Positions 45,561-56,650 are shown, counted from the stretch's first letter. The stretch is 64,000 nt of DNA from Merzomyia westermanni (GCA_949987695.1 OX465288.1:40897104-40961103); one strand, 5' to 3'. The notes: generated by a model not told the origin, from the sequence alone. Translations and numbers: made by a program.

Positions 45561-46385
45561 TGTTATTGCATTTTCCGCAAAACCGTCAGAGTTTCAATAC
45601 AAAGCGTGAAATAAACCAATTTCTTTTTGTCCTACACAATCCCGAAAATTTCCTGATCTGATTTTGCATTACAAGAATGGCGGGATAAGTGTCAAAAAAA
45701 TTGGAGATTCGCCATCCTCCAACAGTTTAGTTTGATCAATTTGTTTGAGAAAAACTTTCCATTTTTCAAAAATAATACCAATAGGTCTTGACCTTGAAAA
45801 GATAGCTGTAGTTAATTCCAACCTCAAAATACATGAAACATTTTTTTCTATTTTTCAATAATAACAACAATAGCTCTTGACCACGAAAAGTTAGCTGAAT
45901 GTCTAGCTATCTAACCTGAAACTAGATGAAAAAAAAAATTATTTGTAAAATGTTTTTTTTTTTCTTTTATTTCGAACGAAATTTCATTAATACCATGTCA
46001 ATAAGGGATAGCTTTCCAACTTTTTTGATGGAGCTTGAAGCTTGAAGTGTTTTTGTAGTAGATCGACACGTTTTAATGCTGCAACGGAAACAACAAATTG
46101 TAGTCGAGTAAATCGAAAAGCATATTTTAGCCTACTTTTAGGAACGATTATACTAAGGTCTTCAATTAAAAGGGGCTATCCTTCCAAATCCACTACTATC
46201 TCAGAAATGGCTTGACGGATTTCGATGACACTTGCGCGTAAATAGCGGACTATATTCTTAGAATTTCCACTTGGCTGTAGCCACTCAGTATACTTTTAAT
46301 GGGATTGCCAACTACCTGTTTTTTTTTATAATGAAATGAGAAATTACAATATAGGTTTCAAACGAAAAGTGTGTTAGGTCCAGAC
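45561..46385. other. Mostly unassigned; one GTTGCCAC unit
   Basis: AATAATACCAATAGGTCTTGACC near 45770 and AATAACAACAATAGCTCTTGACC near 45860 form a short direct duplication of about 90 bp. A GATTGCCAACTACCTG/TTTCAAACGAAAAGTG pair near 46303-46370 belongs to the GTTGCCACC family. Confidence 0.45.
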
Positions 46386-46760
46386 CTGTTAAATAATGAT
46401 TACTAATCTTAATGATTACCGGTTCGATTAATTATTTTCTCGAGAATCCTTTTAATGACTGATTACCTTAAATTTTTAATGAATATTTTCCAATAAGTTA
46501 AAAAAAATTATCAAAAAAAAAAACATCATGATTTTTTACGATTATTAAAAAAAATCAAAAATATTAAAGAAAAATAAAAAATCCAAAATAATCTAAAGTA
46601 ATAAAAAATCTTCTTTTTTGATTATTTTAAATTAAAAAATGTTTTTTAAACGTAATCAATTGATAATTGCTATTTCTTGAAAAAAACAATTAAAATAATC
46701 ATTGCGAATTAAAAAAGCCGTATAATCAATTGATTACTAATTACTAATCATATTTCACAG
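46386..46760. mobile_element. MITE (TGATTACTAAT type), intact copy
   Basis: It begins CTGTTAAATAATGATTACTA and ends TTACTAATCATATTTCACAG, imperfect inverted ends. At 375 bp, AT-rich and non-coding, it is the reference for the interrupted copy at 39181-42103 and the fragment at 10.5 kb. The flanking octamers GTCCAGAC and GTCTAGTT agree at five of eight positions, which hints at an 8-bp (hAT-like) duplication but does not prove it. Confidence 0.78.
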
Positions 46761-47990
46761 GTCTAGTTACGTCGTATTTCAGCCGCTTATATCTGGAAAC
46801 AGACTTGACCCTTTTAGATAAACTTATGAATATGTGTAACATGCTACATTTTCAGCTCTCCTTAAGTGTTGCCACTTAGACTGATTTTACAACGTTGCCA
46901 CTTATCTGAAATATTTTGTGAAAGAAAATGGGATATAGCAATACGGATGAGCGAAAGTATTTTTCATGGTATTATTGGACACAGGGAGTTTAAAAGAGAG
47001 CTATTATGCGAATGTAAAAGTGTTACGTGTTTTATTGATTTTGGTCTTGGAACTTTCCCGTTTCCGATAGTATTTTGCGCTCCCGATTTGCCCAATTGCC
47101 TTCCTAGTGATCCAGAGTTGGCCCTTACATTGTAGGAGGTTTCTACAAACCTCTTAAATACCGAAACAGCCCGTCTCACATTGTAAGTGCATTGAAAACA
47201 TTTTTTTTAATACTGTTTGGAAACACTGTTAAACTTTTCCAGCCCAGCTTGTGTCATTTCCGTCATTCGAAAGATCAAAGAAATGTATGTCAAAGTATTT
47301 AATGATCCATGTCATGCCAGCAATTACACAAACAATTGCCACAACAATAGGTAAGACAGTCTCACTTCTGATGCAAAAGAGCATTATATACTCAGCTGTG
47401 TTTTAGTTTTTGCTTGATAAAAGCAATAGCTATATACATTTGTTGATCAATATTAGATCTTTGAGATATTGTTTGATTGAGCAGAGCTGTATTCGTAGCC
47501 TTATTACAACAGCTTTCTATGGGCAAGGTTATCGTTCGATTCACCTCATCGTCAGCGCATACCAAATATTTTAAAGATAAGCTAACTGGTCTTTGTCAGC
47601 TAAGTATAATGAAGCATTCCACAAAAAAAGACAATAAAAAAAAAGAAAAACAAACGGCACAAGTGATGTATGAAAAAACAATGAAATTGTTTGGCTGTGT
47701 CCAATTGAGCATCAAAAGTCAACGCAGCAGTGACCCATGTTAAAACCATAAGAACAATGTGTAAAAATATTGCAATAACTATTTGAACAACGCTGACATA
47801 CGAAAAATTTACTCGTCAACCACTCGAAATATTATTGGCTTGTCACGCATCTCATCAACAGAAGACCATCGCTTTCATTGTGTGTTGAGTAAGTTTGTGA
47901 ATTTGTTTATGCATTTGACATAAAGTTAATTTGCTGCGAGCAACAAAGTGCGTGTATAAACAAAATTTAAAGTGAAAGTAACAGCAAAGT
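46761..47990. other. Unassigned; GTTGCCAC units at the start
   Basis: GTGTTGCCACTTAG near 46867 and CGTTGCCACTTATC near 46893 continue the dispersed family. The overlapping frames at 46866-47135 (plus) and 46964-47179 (minus) and the K-rich frame at 47477-47743 have no motif I can place. Confidence 0.4.
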
Positions 47991-48425
47991 AAAATATAAA
48001 TTAATTTAAAATAAATTAAAATAAAATCAAATCAAATAAAATAAAACAAAATAAAATAAAATAAAATAAAAAAAAATAAAGTAAAATCAAAACAAGTCAA
48101 ATAAAACAAAATAAAATAAAATAAAATAAAATATAATAAAATAAAATAAGATCAAATAAAATCAAATAAAATAAAGTAAAGTAAAATAATATAAAATAAA
48201 ATAAAATAAGGCAAATAAAATAAAATAAAATAAAATGAAATAAAATAAAATAAAATAAAATAAAATAAATTAGAACAAAATAGACCAAAATAAAATAAAA
48301 TAAAATAGAACCAAAAAAATTAAATTAACAAAATAAAAAAAATAATATAAAACAAAATAAAATGAAATGAAATGAGATGAAATGAAATAAAATAAAATAA
48401 AATTAACTAAAATAGAATAACTTAG
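47991..48425. repeat. (AAAAT)n pentamer tract
   Basis: About 430 bp of AAAAT pentamers with variants (AAATC, AAAAC, AAAGT, GAAAT), on the A-rich strand here. The minus-strand F/L/I/Y-rich frame at 48097-48288 is an artefact. Confidence 0.9.
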
Positions 48426-49715
48426 TCCTGAAAAAGTTCAATAATTATATAATGTGCAAGTTAGAGCTCGCTCAAAAATTTTTCTGAATTTTCAGAATTC
48501 TTTTCGTCAAGGGAAATATTTGAGCGAGTTCTAACTTACTCTGTACTCAAAATATTTTGGAAACTATGCCAAATATTTTAAGGTTCTTATGGCCATTTTT
48601 GAAATTTTAATTAACTTTCCTGAACTTTGTGCAAACTTGGAAATTTCTTTTTATGTGATTTCTGTAATGGAATTTTGCTATATTTTAAATGAAAATTATT
48701 AAAAACACAGTTTCTTTTTATTTCGTCGAACGATATCCAATTTAATTTCACTACTATTATATTGAACACAACTGTATATATAAAATCATTTGAATTCATG
48801 CGCAATATTACCGGTGGTAAATTACTATGTGTACAAAAGCTGTTATTGTGTCTTCAAGCAAAGTCTAGCATAGCAAAAGTGAGAAGTCAAAAGACCACGG
48901 ATGACGTATTAATCCTTAATTACAGCCACTTGACCCTTTGCAATTCTCGTACACACATTTCCAACTCCTTCAGATGACCGCACATTCACGTGCATATCAT
49001 TATAAATGCTTTGCCGCTCAATGGTTGTCTTAATGAAATGTTGCACTCAAAATGTAATGATTAATTAAAGCTCCTTAACGGCAGTAGAGTGAACCTACAA
49101 CAATAGCAACAAAGTATCAAAGACGTCACTTGTATTTCACTGATGCGCGAAATAATACACATTTGAAACGCTAAGAAATGGTTCGGCGTAGAAGGTGTTT
49201 CTGTCGAAAGGCCGGCGGTGAAAGCAGGGGGGGGGGGGGGAAGAAGAACTTGCTATCTGTAGCTGTTACTAGTGCTATGTTTTTAGGTCCAAACAAAACA
49301 CTCTAATGTACGTTGTATGCAGGTTGTTTGACATTTACAAATCCCTTAGTAAAGTTTAGTTGATTGCAATGCTCAATTAATTTACAAATTGATATGTGGT
49401 TACCTATTTGTTGGTGTTGTTTATTTGTGTTGTTATTGGCATTTAGTGTGATAGCGACCTAAATTATTTACCACGTATTCCCCACTTTATTATGACGGAT
49501 TAACACGTTCACTTAGTTGGACAGCTAACATTGCTTTGGCTTATTATAAATAAGTGAACATTTAGAAGGAACAGAACCGCAACCAGAGGGGACAGGTAAG
49601 GTTAATCTGTGATTAGTTGAAACGACGAAAGCCTGCTTTCTTTAAACCTCTGCAGATAGGTAAAATTTGTGAAAATAATACAAAAGGGTGAGTTGATAGC
49701 ACAGAATACAGGGAG
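48426..49715. other. Unassigned; G homopolymer at 49227-49240
   Basis: No gene recognised. A run of 14 consecutive G lies at 49227-49240, unusual in this AT-rich DNA. The frames at 48611-48977 show no motif. Confidence 0.45.
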
Positions 49716-50845
49716 ATAAGGATGAGGATAAGGATAAGGATACGGATAAGGATAAAGTTAAGGATAAGGATAAGGATAGGGATAATGGTAGTTATAAGGA
49801 TAAGGATGAGGATAAGGATACGGATAAGGATAAAGTTAAGGATAAGGATAAGGATAGGGATAATGATAGTTATAAGGATAAGGATACGGATAAGGATAAA
49901 GTTAAGGATAAGGATAAGGATAAGAATAATGATAGTTATAAGGATAAGGATACGGATAAGGATGAAGTTAAGGATAAGGATAGGGATAAGGATAAGGATA
50001 AAGTTAGTAATAAGGATGAAGATAAGCATAACGAAAAGGATAAGGATTAGGATAAGGATAAGGCTAATTATTATGGATAAGTATAAGTAAAGAATAAGGA
50101 TAAGGATAAAGATAAGGATAAGGATAAGTATAAGGGTAATAATAAGGATAAGGCTAATTATATGGAAAAGGATAAGGATAAAGACGAAGATAAGGATAGG
50201 GATAAGGATAAGGCTAATTATTATGGATAAGGATAAAGATAAGAATAAGGATAAGGATAAACATAAGAATAAAGATAAAGATAAGGATAGGGATAAGGCT
50301 GTGGATAAGGATAATGATAACAATAAGGATAAGGGTAAGGATAAGGATAAGTATAAGGATAATAATAAGGATAAGGATAATTATATGGATAACGATAAGT
50401 ATAAGGATGAAGATAAGGATAGGGATAAGGATAAGGCTAATTATTATGGATAAGGATAAGGATAAGAATAACGATAAAGATAAGAATACATATAAAGATA
50501 AGGATAAGGGTAAGGATGGGGATAAGGGTAAGGGAAGGATAAGGATAAGGATAAGTATAAGGATAATAATAAGGATAAGGATAAGGCTAATTATATGAAT
50601 AAAGATAAGGATAAGGATGAAGATAAGGATAGGGATAAAGATAGGGATAAGGATATGGATAAGGATACGGATAAGGACAAGAATAAGGATAAGGAGGAAG
50701 ATAAGGATAAGGATAAGGCTAATTATAAGGATAAGGATAAGGATCAGGATATGGATAAGGATAAGGATCAGGATAAGGATAAGAATAAGGGTAAGAATAT
50801 GGATAAGGATCAGGATATAGATAAGCATAAGAATACGGATTAGGA
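49716..50845. repeat. Large imperfect hexanucleotide array (AAGGAT)n
   Basis: About 1.1 kb of GATAAG hexamers with variants (GATACG, GATAGG, GTTAAG, GATGAG, GATAAT, GGCTAA). In the first 300 bp a higher-order unit is clear: TACGGATAAGGATAAAGTTA starts at 49741, 49819, 49885 and 49951, spacings 78, 66 and 66 bp (11 hexamers, once plus 2). Further on, GGCTAATTAT recurs near 50062, 50152, 50212, 50434, 50584 and 50718. All frames with K/D, R/I or L/I repeats, up to 236 codons, exist only because of the 6-bp period. Confidence 0.93.
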
Positions 50846-51765
50846 TAAAAAATATAAAACGAGGTGAATGGCTAAAATAAGACTATAAACTGGACCATAT
50901 TAAGGCTATTGGTCAAAACGCTTAGAGCATTAGTCATCAAAAGGAATATATGTATACATAAAAAATTTAATATTCTTGCACAAAAAGGTCTACTCATCAG
51001 CAAATCGGCCAAAGAGAATTTATTACCAATATTTTGTGAACATAAGCGCTACCCCTTCTACTCGTTTATTCACCTTATCAAGCATTTATAAGAGAATAAA
51101 GTGCACATTTACTCTGTCCCGCCTTTAGCGAGCTTCCTAAATGTATGCCCAATTGATACACACAAGGGCTGGCAGCAAACTCAAATGAAATAAAAGGAAA
51201 CACTTAATAAACATGCTAAGAGCCTAGTTGTATGCGTCAAAGTTCACACGAAAATACGCGCAAACACTTGCGGAATTGGCAAAAGCACGTGTAAGTACAC
51301 GCAATGCCAAGGAAATCGGACTTCGACAGAAAACGAATAAAATTTACTCAGCTGGGTGCGTGAAAAATAGACGACAGTTACTTCAATTCTGATGGAGCTA
51401 CCGCTTGATAAAGGAATATAACTGGAGAAAAGAAGAAATACCTTGCCAGCAAATCTTACAACGGACGGAGCAGGAAATTATTGATTCAAGTCCCGCCCTA
51501 TATGCTGATCCGATTTGTCTAATTGAACTATAAAACTCATTGAGCGATTGTCTGCAACCGAGGCTTTGATCGTTTGTTTGATTGTTGCAGTTTATTGACA
51601 TGGATGTGCAGTTTTTAAAGAGAGCAGCTAACGATGTCTCGGGAGCCTAATGCTCAAGGGGACCGAAATGAGAGTAAATGATGATGAGAGTAAGTCAGAG
51701 TACAAATTTTGCTATGATGTCTTAAAGGGGTTTGCAGTTATAGTTATAAGATAAAAGGGTTTTTA
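50846..51765. other. No feature recognised
   Basis: More complex AT-rich sequence. Frames at 50909-51091 and 51398-51601 lack any motif. Confidence 0.4.
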
Positions 51766-52210
51766 GAGTTACACTAGAGTTGCTACTTAATCCTCTTATA
51801 TTTTATTTTTTGCACATCCGCTTTTGTCTCGAAGACTTTAGTGTTGCCACTTAGGATATTTTTAAGCAGTGCCACTTATTTTAAATATTTAAACACTAAG
51901 TAAGATACACCCATATGGTACGCAAAATAAAGTTATGTTCTTTCATATTTCAAAGAAATTATTTCTAGATGTAAGCAACGCCTATCGTTGCCACCTAATC
52001 CTATTATATTATTTTTTTGCCTATGCGCTAACAACTCGAAAGTGGCCTAGGTGAACTTTTGAATATTTGTATTATACATTTAAGGAGATCCTTCTTAAGT
52101 GCTGCCAATTCGGAGTTTTGTATAGGGTTGCCACCTCTTTGCAATTTCTTACAATCTAAAGTCAAGCAAACGACAAGTTAATATACTCCGTACCTCAGGC
52201 GCAGCTGAGT
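51766..52210. repeat. GTTGCCACC-type cluster, plus orientation
   Basis: GTTGCTACTTAATCC (51779), GTGTTGCCACTTAGGAT (51841), AGTGCCACTTA (51866), CGTTGCCACCTAATCC (51987), GTGCTGCCAATTCG (52099) and GGGTTGCCACCTCTTTG (52126) lie in one orientation. Between them are CACATCCGCTTTTGTCTCGAA and CTATGCGCTAACAACTCGAA, so the unit is longer than the phrase. It ends with an ATACTCCGTACCTCAGGCGC phrase like those at the ends of INE-like repeats. Confidence 0.7.
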
Positions 52211-52665
52211 ATAATTAAACCTAAAAAAACTTACGATAATGAAAACAACAGATGTAAGTAATAAACAAACAAATAAATTTCGGTAAGTGTTTGGTAATAG
52301 CCGAGAACAGATACTTACCTGTAAAAAATTACACCATTTACGCGGTTATAAATTTGCTATTCAAGGAGGTTTCAAAAGCAGCGAAAGGGAGCATAAACAA
52401 CGATGTGGGTCGAGTGAACCGTAAGGCTTAATAATGGGAAAATAACCATGTGAAATCAATAAAAGCTACTTGAATTAAGGCTAGGTCAAAGGTGTTGGAT
52501 TTACGATTGCTTTAGTTCCAAATATTGCTTTTTTGCGCGTTCAAGAGGCAAATAAATTTAATGGAATGTGCTTTTTTTCTAACGAATGTAGATAATGAGA
52601 CTACAAAACTTCTTATTCATGGATATAAATCCAGATTTCATACCAAGCGTGAAGATGACCTTTGT
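52211..52665. other. No feature recognised
   Basis: Ordinary sequence before the SINE; no motif found. Confidence 0.4.
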
Positions 52666-52885
52666 AGTTGTTGTTGTTGTGGTAACGACAAAAACACTCC
52701 CCGAAGGTTTTGGGGAGTGTTGTCGAATTAACAGCCCTTGGCCGGATTTGAACCCGGTACGCTCCGGTACTCCCTTGCGCTACTGCCCTACTGTCGTGGT
52801 AGCGATTTATGACCAGTTAAACCTTCTTGGTCATTTCACCCAAGATGGGTAATGAGAGGTGAGTGGCATCATATCCTTAGATCGA
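52666..52885 (-). repeat. tRNA-like SINE, family 2, longer copy
   Basis: The second copy of the element at 4923-5097, with the B box (minus strand GGGTTCAAATCCGG) at about 52746-52759. It extends further at one end through a perfect hairpin, CACTCCCC (52695-52702) with GGGGAGTG (52712-52719), and a (GTT)n run. The plus frames at 52525-52852 are read through the SINE. Confidence 0.75.
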
Positions 52886-53326
52886 AGGGGGATTAAATCT
52901 GTGAACAAGCATACAAAAATGCTCAGGAACAGACGACTTTAATTTCATTTAATTTTTTTTTAGTTAATCATTCGTTAATTTCATCATATGCGGACTTTGG
53001 CTGTTATTGCTTTTTGCCATTTTGGTATCAACTCAGTCAAGAATAATATAAAAAAGTAATAGCCATAAGTCCATCTCATGAAAATACTTAAAATATTTCA
53101 AAGTTTATTCAAAATCTGGAAATTGAAAATACAAAAAGGATGCAGCTTACTTAGGATTAAAGTACTTGGGCGACCTAGGTTTGCTCGGCATTTTCATAGG
53201 TCTACTCATCAGTAAAGATGTTCTGGTCGCTTGCAAGAATAATTTTACTTACCAGTAGTGGAGCTTTTTAAAAAGAAATTTTAAAAATTATTGCTTTTTT
53301 ATACCAACAACGGCTTGTACATTTTC
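52886..53326. other. No feature recognised
   Basis: AT-rich; no motif or shared repeat seen. Confidence 0.4.
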
Positions 53327-53795
53327 AAGTATTCATGAAATGAGCTCAAGGCCAAGAATAATAATTTTCCCCTTTTTGAATTTTTATGAAAATTATTATT
53401 GTTTTTATTTTTTCTATAATCATTTTTAATTAATTATTAAAAGTTTTTTTAATTGAATAGATTTAGAGACAACCGCCATAGATTTTCTTATAGATCCAAA
53501 AAAAAACCGAGAGCACGCGGTAAGTCAGTTCTGCCGATGATGATAAAACAGATCTGTCAAAAAATCCATCATGATCACACTACTAACTTTTAATTGGCGG
53601 AAGTGGTTCATGCATATGGTAAAGAAGAATAGAACTAGGAGATTAGATGACATCAAAACATTTTTCCTACTCTATTCAATTAAAAACTTTTAATAATTAA
53701 TTAAAAATGATTATAGAAAAAATAAAAACAATAATAATTTTCATAAAAATTCAAAAAGTGAAAAATTATTATTCTTGTCCGTTTCATAGAAAGGT
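53327..53795. mobile_element. Fold-back copy of the 270-bp repeat family
   Basis: Left arm 53327 to about 53490 and right arm about 53650-53795 are inverted repeats (GAATTTTTATGAAAATTATT, ATTTTTAATTAATTATTAAA and TTGAATAGA, with complements in the right arm). The core contains ACCGAGAGCACGCGGTAAGT, text absent from the other two copies, and TTAGATGACATCAAAAC, which is shared with the 27.67-27.95 kb copy. This shows the repeat can exist as a compact hairpin element of about 470 bp. Confidence 0.72.
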
Positions 53796-53802
53796 GTTTA
53801 AG

Positions 53803-54196
53803 GGCCTCATTCTCTATTGCGAAACGAACGTTCGTTTTGCCTCGGAGACGAATCGTTCGCCTGTTTGCAATATGTAAGACGATCATAGAAACAGAAGAAA
53901 ATTATCTCAGCAAAATAAATGTCAAATAAAATAAATAATTTGTAATCAAATCAAATTACTGTTCCCAGATTTGTAAAATGTAATGGAATAACATGAAAAC
54001 TTTATGAAACTTAACAGATTCATATAAGTTTCTATATAAATTACTTACGGCGATATACCTTTCAGATGTGCTCGCCCTTTAATTTTTGACATGACTTAAG
54101 AAACAAAGGAGGCGATAGAGAATACGCTTGCTAGACAAAATCGTCAAGAGACGAATCGTTCATCTGAACTTTCGTTCGCAATACATAATGATGCCC
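53803..54196. mobile_element. Harbinger-like MITE, 394 bp
   Basis: The left end GGGCCTCATTCTCTATTGCG and right end (reverse complement) GGGCATCATTATGTATTGCG are inverted repeats with three mismatches in 20, followed by GAACGATTCGTCTC-type text in both halves. TAA flanks both sides (53800-53802 and 54197-54199). A 3-bp TWA duplication and GGG-starting ends fit PIF/Harbinger MITEs. It is non-coding. Confidence 0.8.
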
Positions 54197-54199
54197 TAA

Positions 54200-54534
54200 T
54201 ATTTTTTTTTATTGGTAACAAAGTTTGAATACACATATGTATGTGGCTACTCCTTTATGGCTGCTTAAAACAGTGTTCCCCATATTTTGGTCAATTCTTT
54301 ATAAGATTTCTTGCCGAATTTTATGGTTAGAGGCGGTCGATTATTATCAAATAATCGAGAAAGAATAGGGTCACATGGGTATATTTGTCTATTAGTGCTA
54401 TATATATCGGTAAAAATTCTTTGATTTCTTCTTTTTTGTTTTTCAAGGTAGAATTATCCATACAAATTTTATATTTAATACATATGAAATCCAAGCCAAC
54501 ACTTTCTTTCATACCATGTTCCGAGTACGTCTCT
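54200..54534. other. No feature recognised
   Basis: AT-rich flank of the helicase remnant. On the minus strand it is downstream of it and may be the decayed 3' part of the same Helitron. Confidence 0.35.
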
Positions 54535-54778
54535 AATTTTCTTTCGGAAACATTACTTTTAACGTATTTGGTCGCTTAACTTTTTGAAACACCACATACT
54601 CGTATAACATACCTTGCATGAACATCGATGAATTTAGCTCCACTCCGACAAACTTAAAAGTTTCTCACTGAGCTTTATGCGCAGTCATGGTATATGTTGG
54701 CCTTACTGAAAATTTATAGCGTTGCATGGTACACCCTAGTGGCCCCTTCGATGAGCGTGATTCTCGGTGTATGTACTT
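54535..54778 (-). pseudogene. Helitron Pif1-like helicase C-terminal remnant
   Basis: On the minus strand the sequence reads HTPRITLIEGATRVY, then after a one-base slip MQRYKFSVRPTYTMTAHKAQ, a stop in place of the expected GQ, ETFKFVGVELNSSMF, MQGMLYEYVVFQKVKRPNTL and KVMFP. I recognise helicase motif V (MTINKAQGQT in the family) and motif VI (HGQLYVACSRV) of the Rep/helicase encoded by autonomous Helitrons, in the right order and spacing. Motif VI is degraded (the arginine finger region reads VFQKV). The stop and slip show it is dead. Confidence 0.82.
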
Positions 54779-54799
54779 CTATGTCGGATTTTTGTTGTC

Positions 54800-55235
54800 G
54801 AACAAAAGTGGCAACCCTACTTAAAAATTATAATTTTTTATATAAATACCTTTCGTGTAATACTCATAACTGGCATATTTCATTTCATTAAAAAAAAAAT
54901 CAGAATGTGGTACCCTATGTACATACCAAGTTTCATCCAAATCGATTTTGCCATTTTCGAAAAATTCCAAATATACAAACAAACAAGAATAGCACGTTAA
55001 AAGTTATAAGATATAATAAGCTCAGATGGCAACCATAAGTGGAAACCCTACTTAAAAATTTGTTTCTTAACACGCAGGAAAATACCTTCCTATGTAGCAA
55101 CACCTATTTAAAATTTCCACGAATGTAGTACATTGTGTACATTTCGAATTTCATCCAAATCGGTAGAGCGGCTTCCGAGATAGTCTGGATATACAAATAT
55201 ACAAGAATAGCTCGTTTAAAGTTATAAATAATAAT
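54800..55235. repeat. Tandem pair of a GTGGCAACCCT-type repeat
   Basis: Two units in the same orientation. One has GTGGCAACCCTACTTAAAAA (54810), TACCAAGTTTCATCCAAATC and CAAGAATAGCACGTTAAAAG. The other has GTGGAAACCCTACTTAAAAA (55042), CGAATTTCATCCAAATCGGT and CAAGAATAGCTCGTTTAAAG. Offset is about 230 bp. This links the GTTGCCACC family to longer transposon-like text. Confidence 0.65.
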
Positions 55236-55240
55236 AATAA

Positions 55241-55602
55241 TCTATATATACATAAAATTCAAATTATGTATGTATCTATAGACCAACTTGTGTCCTAAAC
55301 GTATAAACCGATCGTAACCAAATTTTAAACACGCACTGGATATCTTCCAGGCATGGTCATGAGCTAAAAAATTTGTTGATACATATAGGGGGCGTGGCAC
55401 CTTCCAAATGGAATTTGTCATAGTCCGTATCTCTGGAAGTATTTACGTTAGACCACTGAAATTTGGTAAGGAGTTATATGAGACTAGTCCCCACCACCTC
55501 AAACAACAACTGGGGATAACCAAAAAGGGGACGTGGCACCTCCCATACAAATGGAATTTTTTTTTATAGAAATGTGGGATGAAACCCACGGGTATAAGCT
55601 AG
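55241..55602 (+). mobile_element. Non-autonomous element with Helitron-type ends
   Basis: A 362-bp element beginning TCTATATATACATAAAATTC and ending ...ATAAGCTAG, located between A (55240) and T (55603). That is the Helitron signature: 5' TC, 3' CTRR, insertion between A and T, no target duplication. Near the 3' end GTGGG (55574-55578) and CCCAC (55585-55589) form a hairpin with a 6-base loop, nine bases before CTAG. The interior has two GTGGCACC modules (about 55393, 55534). It is non-coding. The adjacent minus-strand helicase remnant supports Helitron activity in this genome. Confidence 0.72.
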
Positions 55603-56312
55603 TAAGATATAAAATATATACCAAAACACATTCCTGATTGAATATAAGAAAATTTGCATAGATCGATGTCTGTACTTTGCAGATATTCTAAAAAAATTTA
55701 AAGGATGGATCATTATTAAGCCAATAAAAGCAGCAGTTTTTAGAATTTTTGGCTGTCTCTCTGTTGGTCGGTTTGTATGCCTGAATGTTTGAACGCGTAT
55801 CACTCAAAAACCGCTAAACAGAACTCTATGAATAACCATTGCATTACTGGATGTCTAGCTTAAAATTAAAGATATCCCTTATTTCGATAACTCGACCGAT
55901 TTCAGAGTTAGCGACCAAAATGTGGACCAGGGTGACCTAAAATATGTTCGTACAATATGGATATCAAACGAAAGGTGGTATTAAGTGCTGCAATCAATGA
56001 AGTGATTAAGTTTCATATCTCAACTGGTTTCGAAGATGTAATGATTAAAATCGTAGACATACTGTTTTAAGTTCTGAGACACAGCGAACTGTGGGCTGGT
56101 TTCCAAGTGTTATAAGGACTGTTAAAATCATAAATAGTTAACTACTAGGTAACTAGTTCTTCTGAAGGCCTATGTTGCCAGCGAAGGAAAGAAAAACTCC
56201 AAATATTTCTACTTATAAACTGCGATGTCAAAATTGGGCTTTCATTGTATATACCAACAGCCCACATGGGTATGGAATGGACTTTATTAAGCCAAAATAT
56301 CTTTGCAAAAAA
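55603..56312. repeat. Decayed dispersed repeat text
   Basis: It contains GGCTGTCTCTCTGTTGGTCG, GTATCACTCAAAAACCGCTA, ATAACTCGACCGATTTCAGA and GGATATCAAACGAAAGGTGG. These are phrases typical of decayed fly repeats and shared in part with 7.98-8.29 kb and the GTTGCCACC clusters. No coding motif. Confidence 0.45.
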
Positions 56313-56650
56313 TCGTGGGTCTGATCTCTAAAGAGAGTGATCCGGGACAATACCTTTCGGGTACAGTGGGCTACAATTGATCCCAACTATTCCGTTATAG
56401 ACATAGTTGGGATAAGTCGATTTTAATTTCTGTAGCCTACTTTTAGGTGTTGAAAGTAAACTTGTCCGACCGTACCCGTAGAGAAACAAAACAAATCTGT
56501 CCGACCCTACCTTTTTGCGCATGATAGGGACCAATTAGTCTCTTCATAGGATATTCACAAAGAAAGGGATCGCTTCAACCCATGCAAAGAGGTCTAAATT
56601 TGGCATTGTTCGCATGTTCCTTTGGAAATCATTCTAGACCTCCACTTTTG
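56313..56650. mobile_element. MITE with CCCTGC inverted ends, copy 3
   Basis: Same orientation as copy 1 at 11075. It has TTTGCAAAAAATCGTGGGTC at the left, GATCTCTAAAGAGAGTGATC, GATCCCAACTATTCC, GGTGTTGAAAGTAAACTTGT and GGGACCAATTAGTCTCTTCA. Both ends are degraded. The 68-codon minus frame at 56328-56534 lies within it and is incidental. Confidence 0.78.

Noticed and set aside
46866..47179. Overlapping plus and minus frames
   Set aside because: The composition looks protein-like but no motif could be placed; starts inside a GTTGCCAC repeat unit.
49613..50843. Frames of up to 236 codons (L/I-, K/D- and R/I-rich)
   Set aside because: Same reason: an AAGGAT hexamer array. The hydrophobic minus frames look like membrane proteins only because of the repeat.
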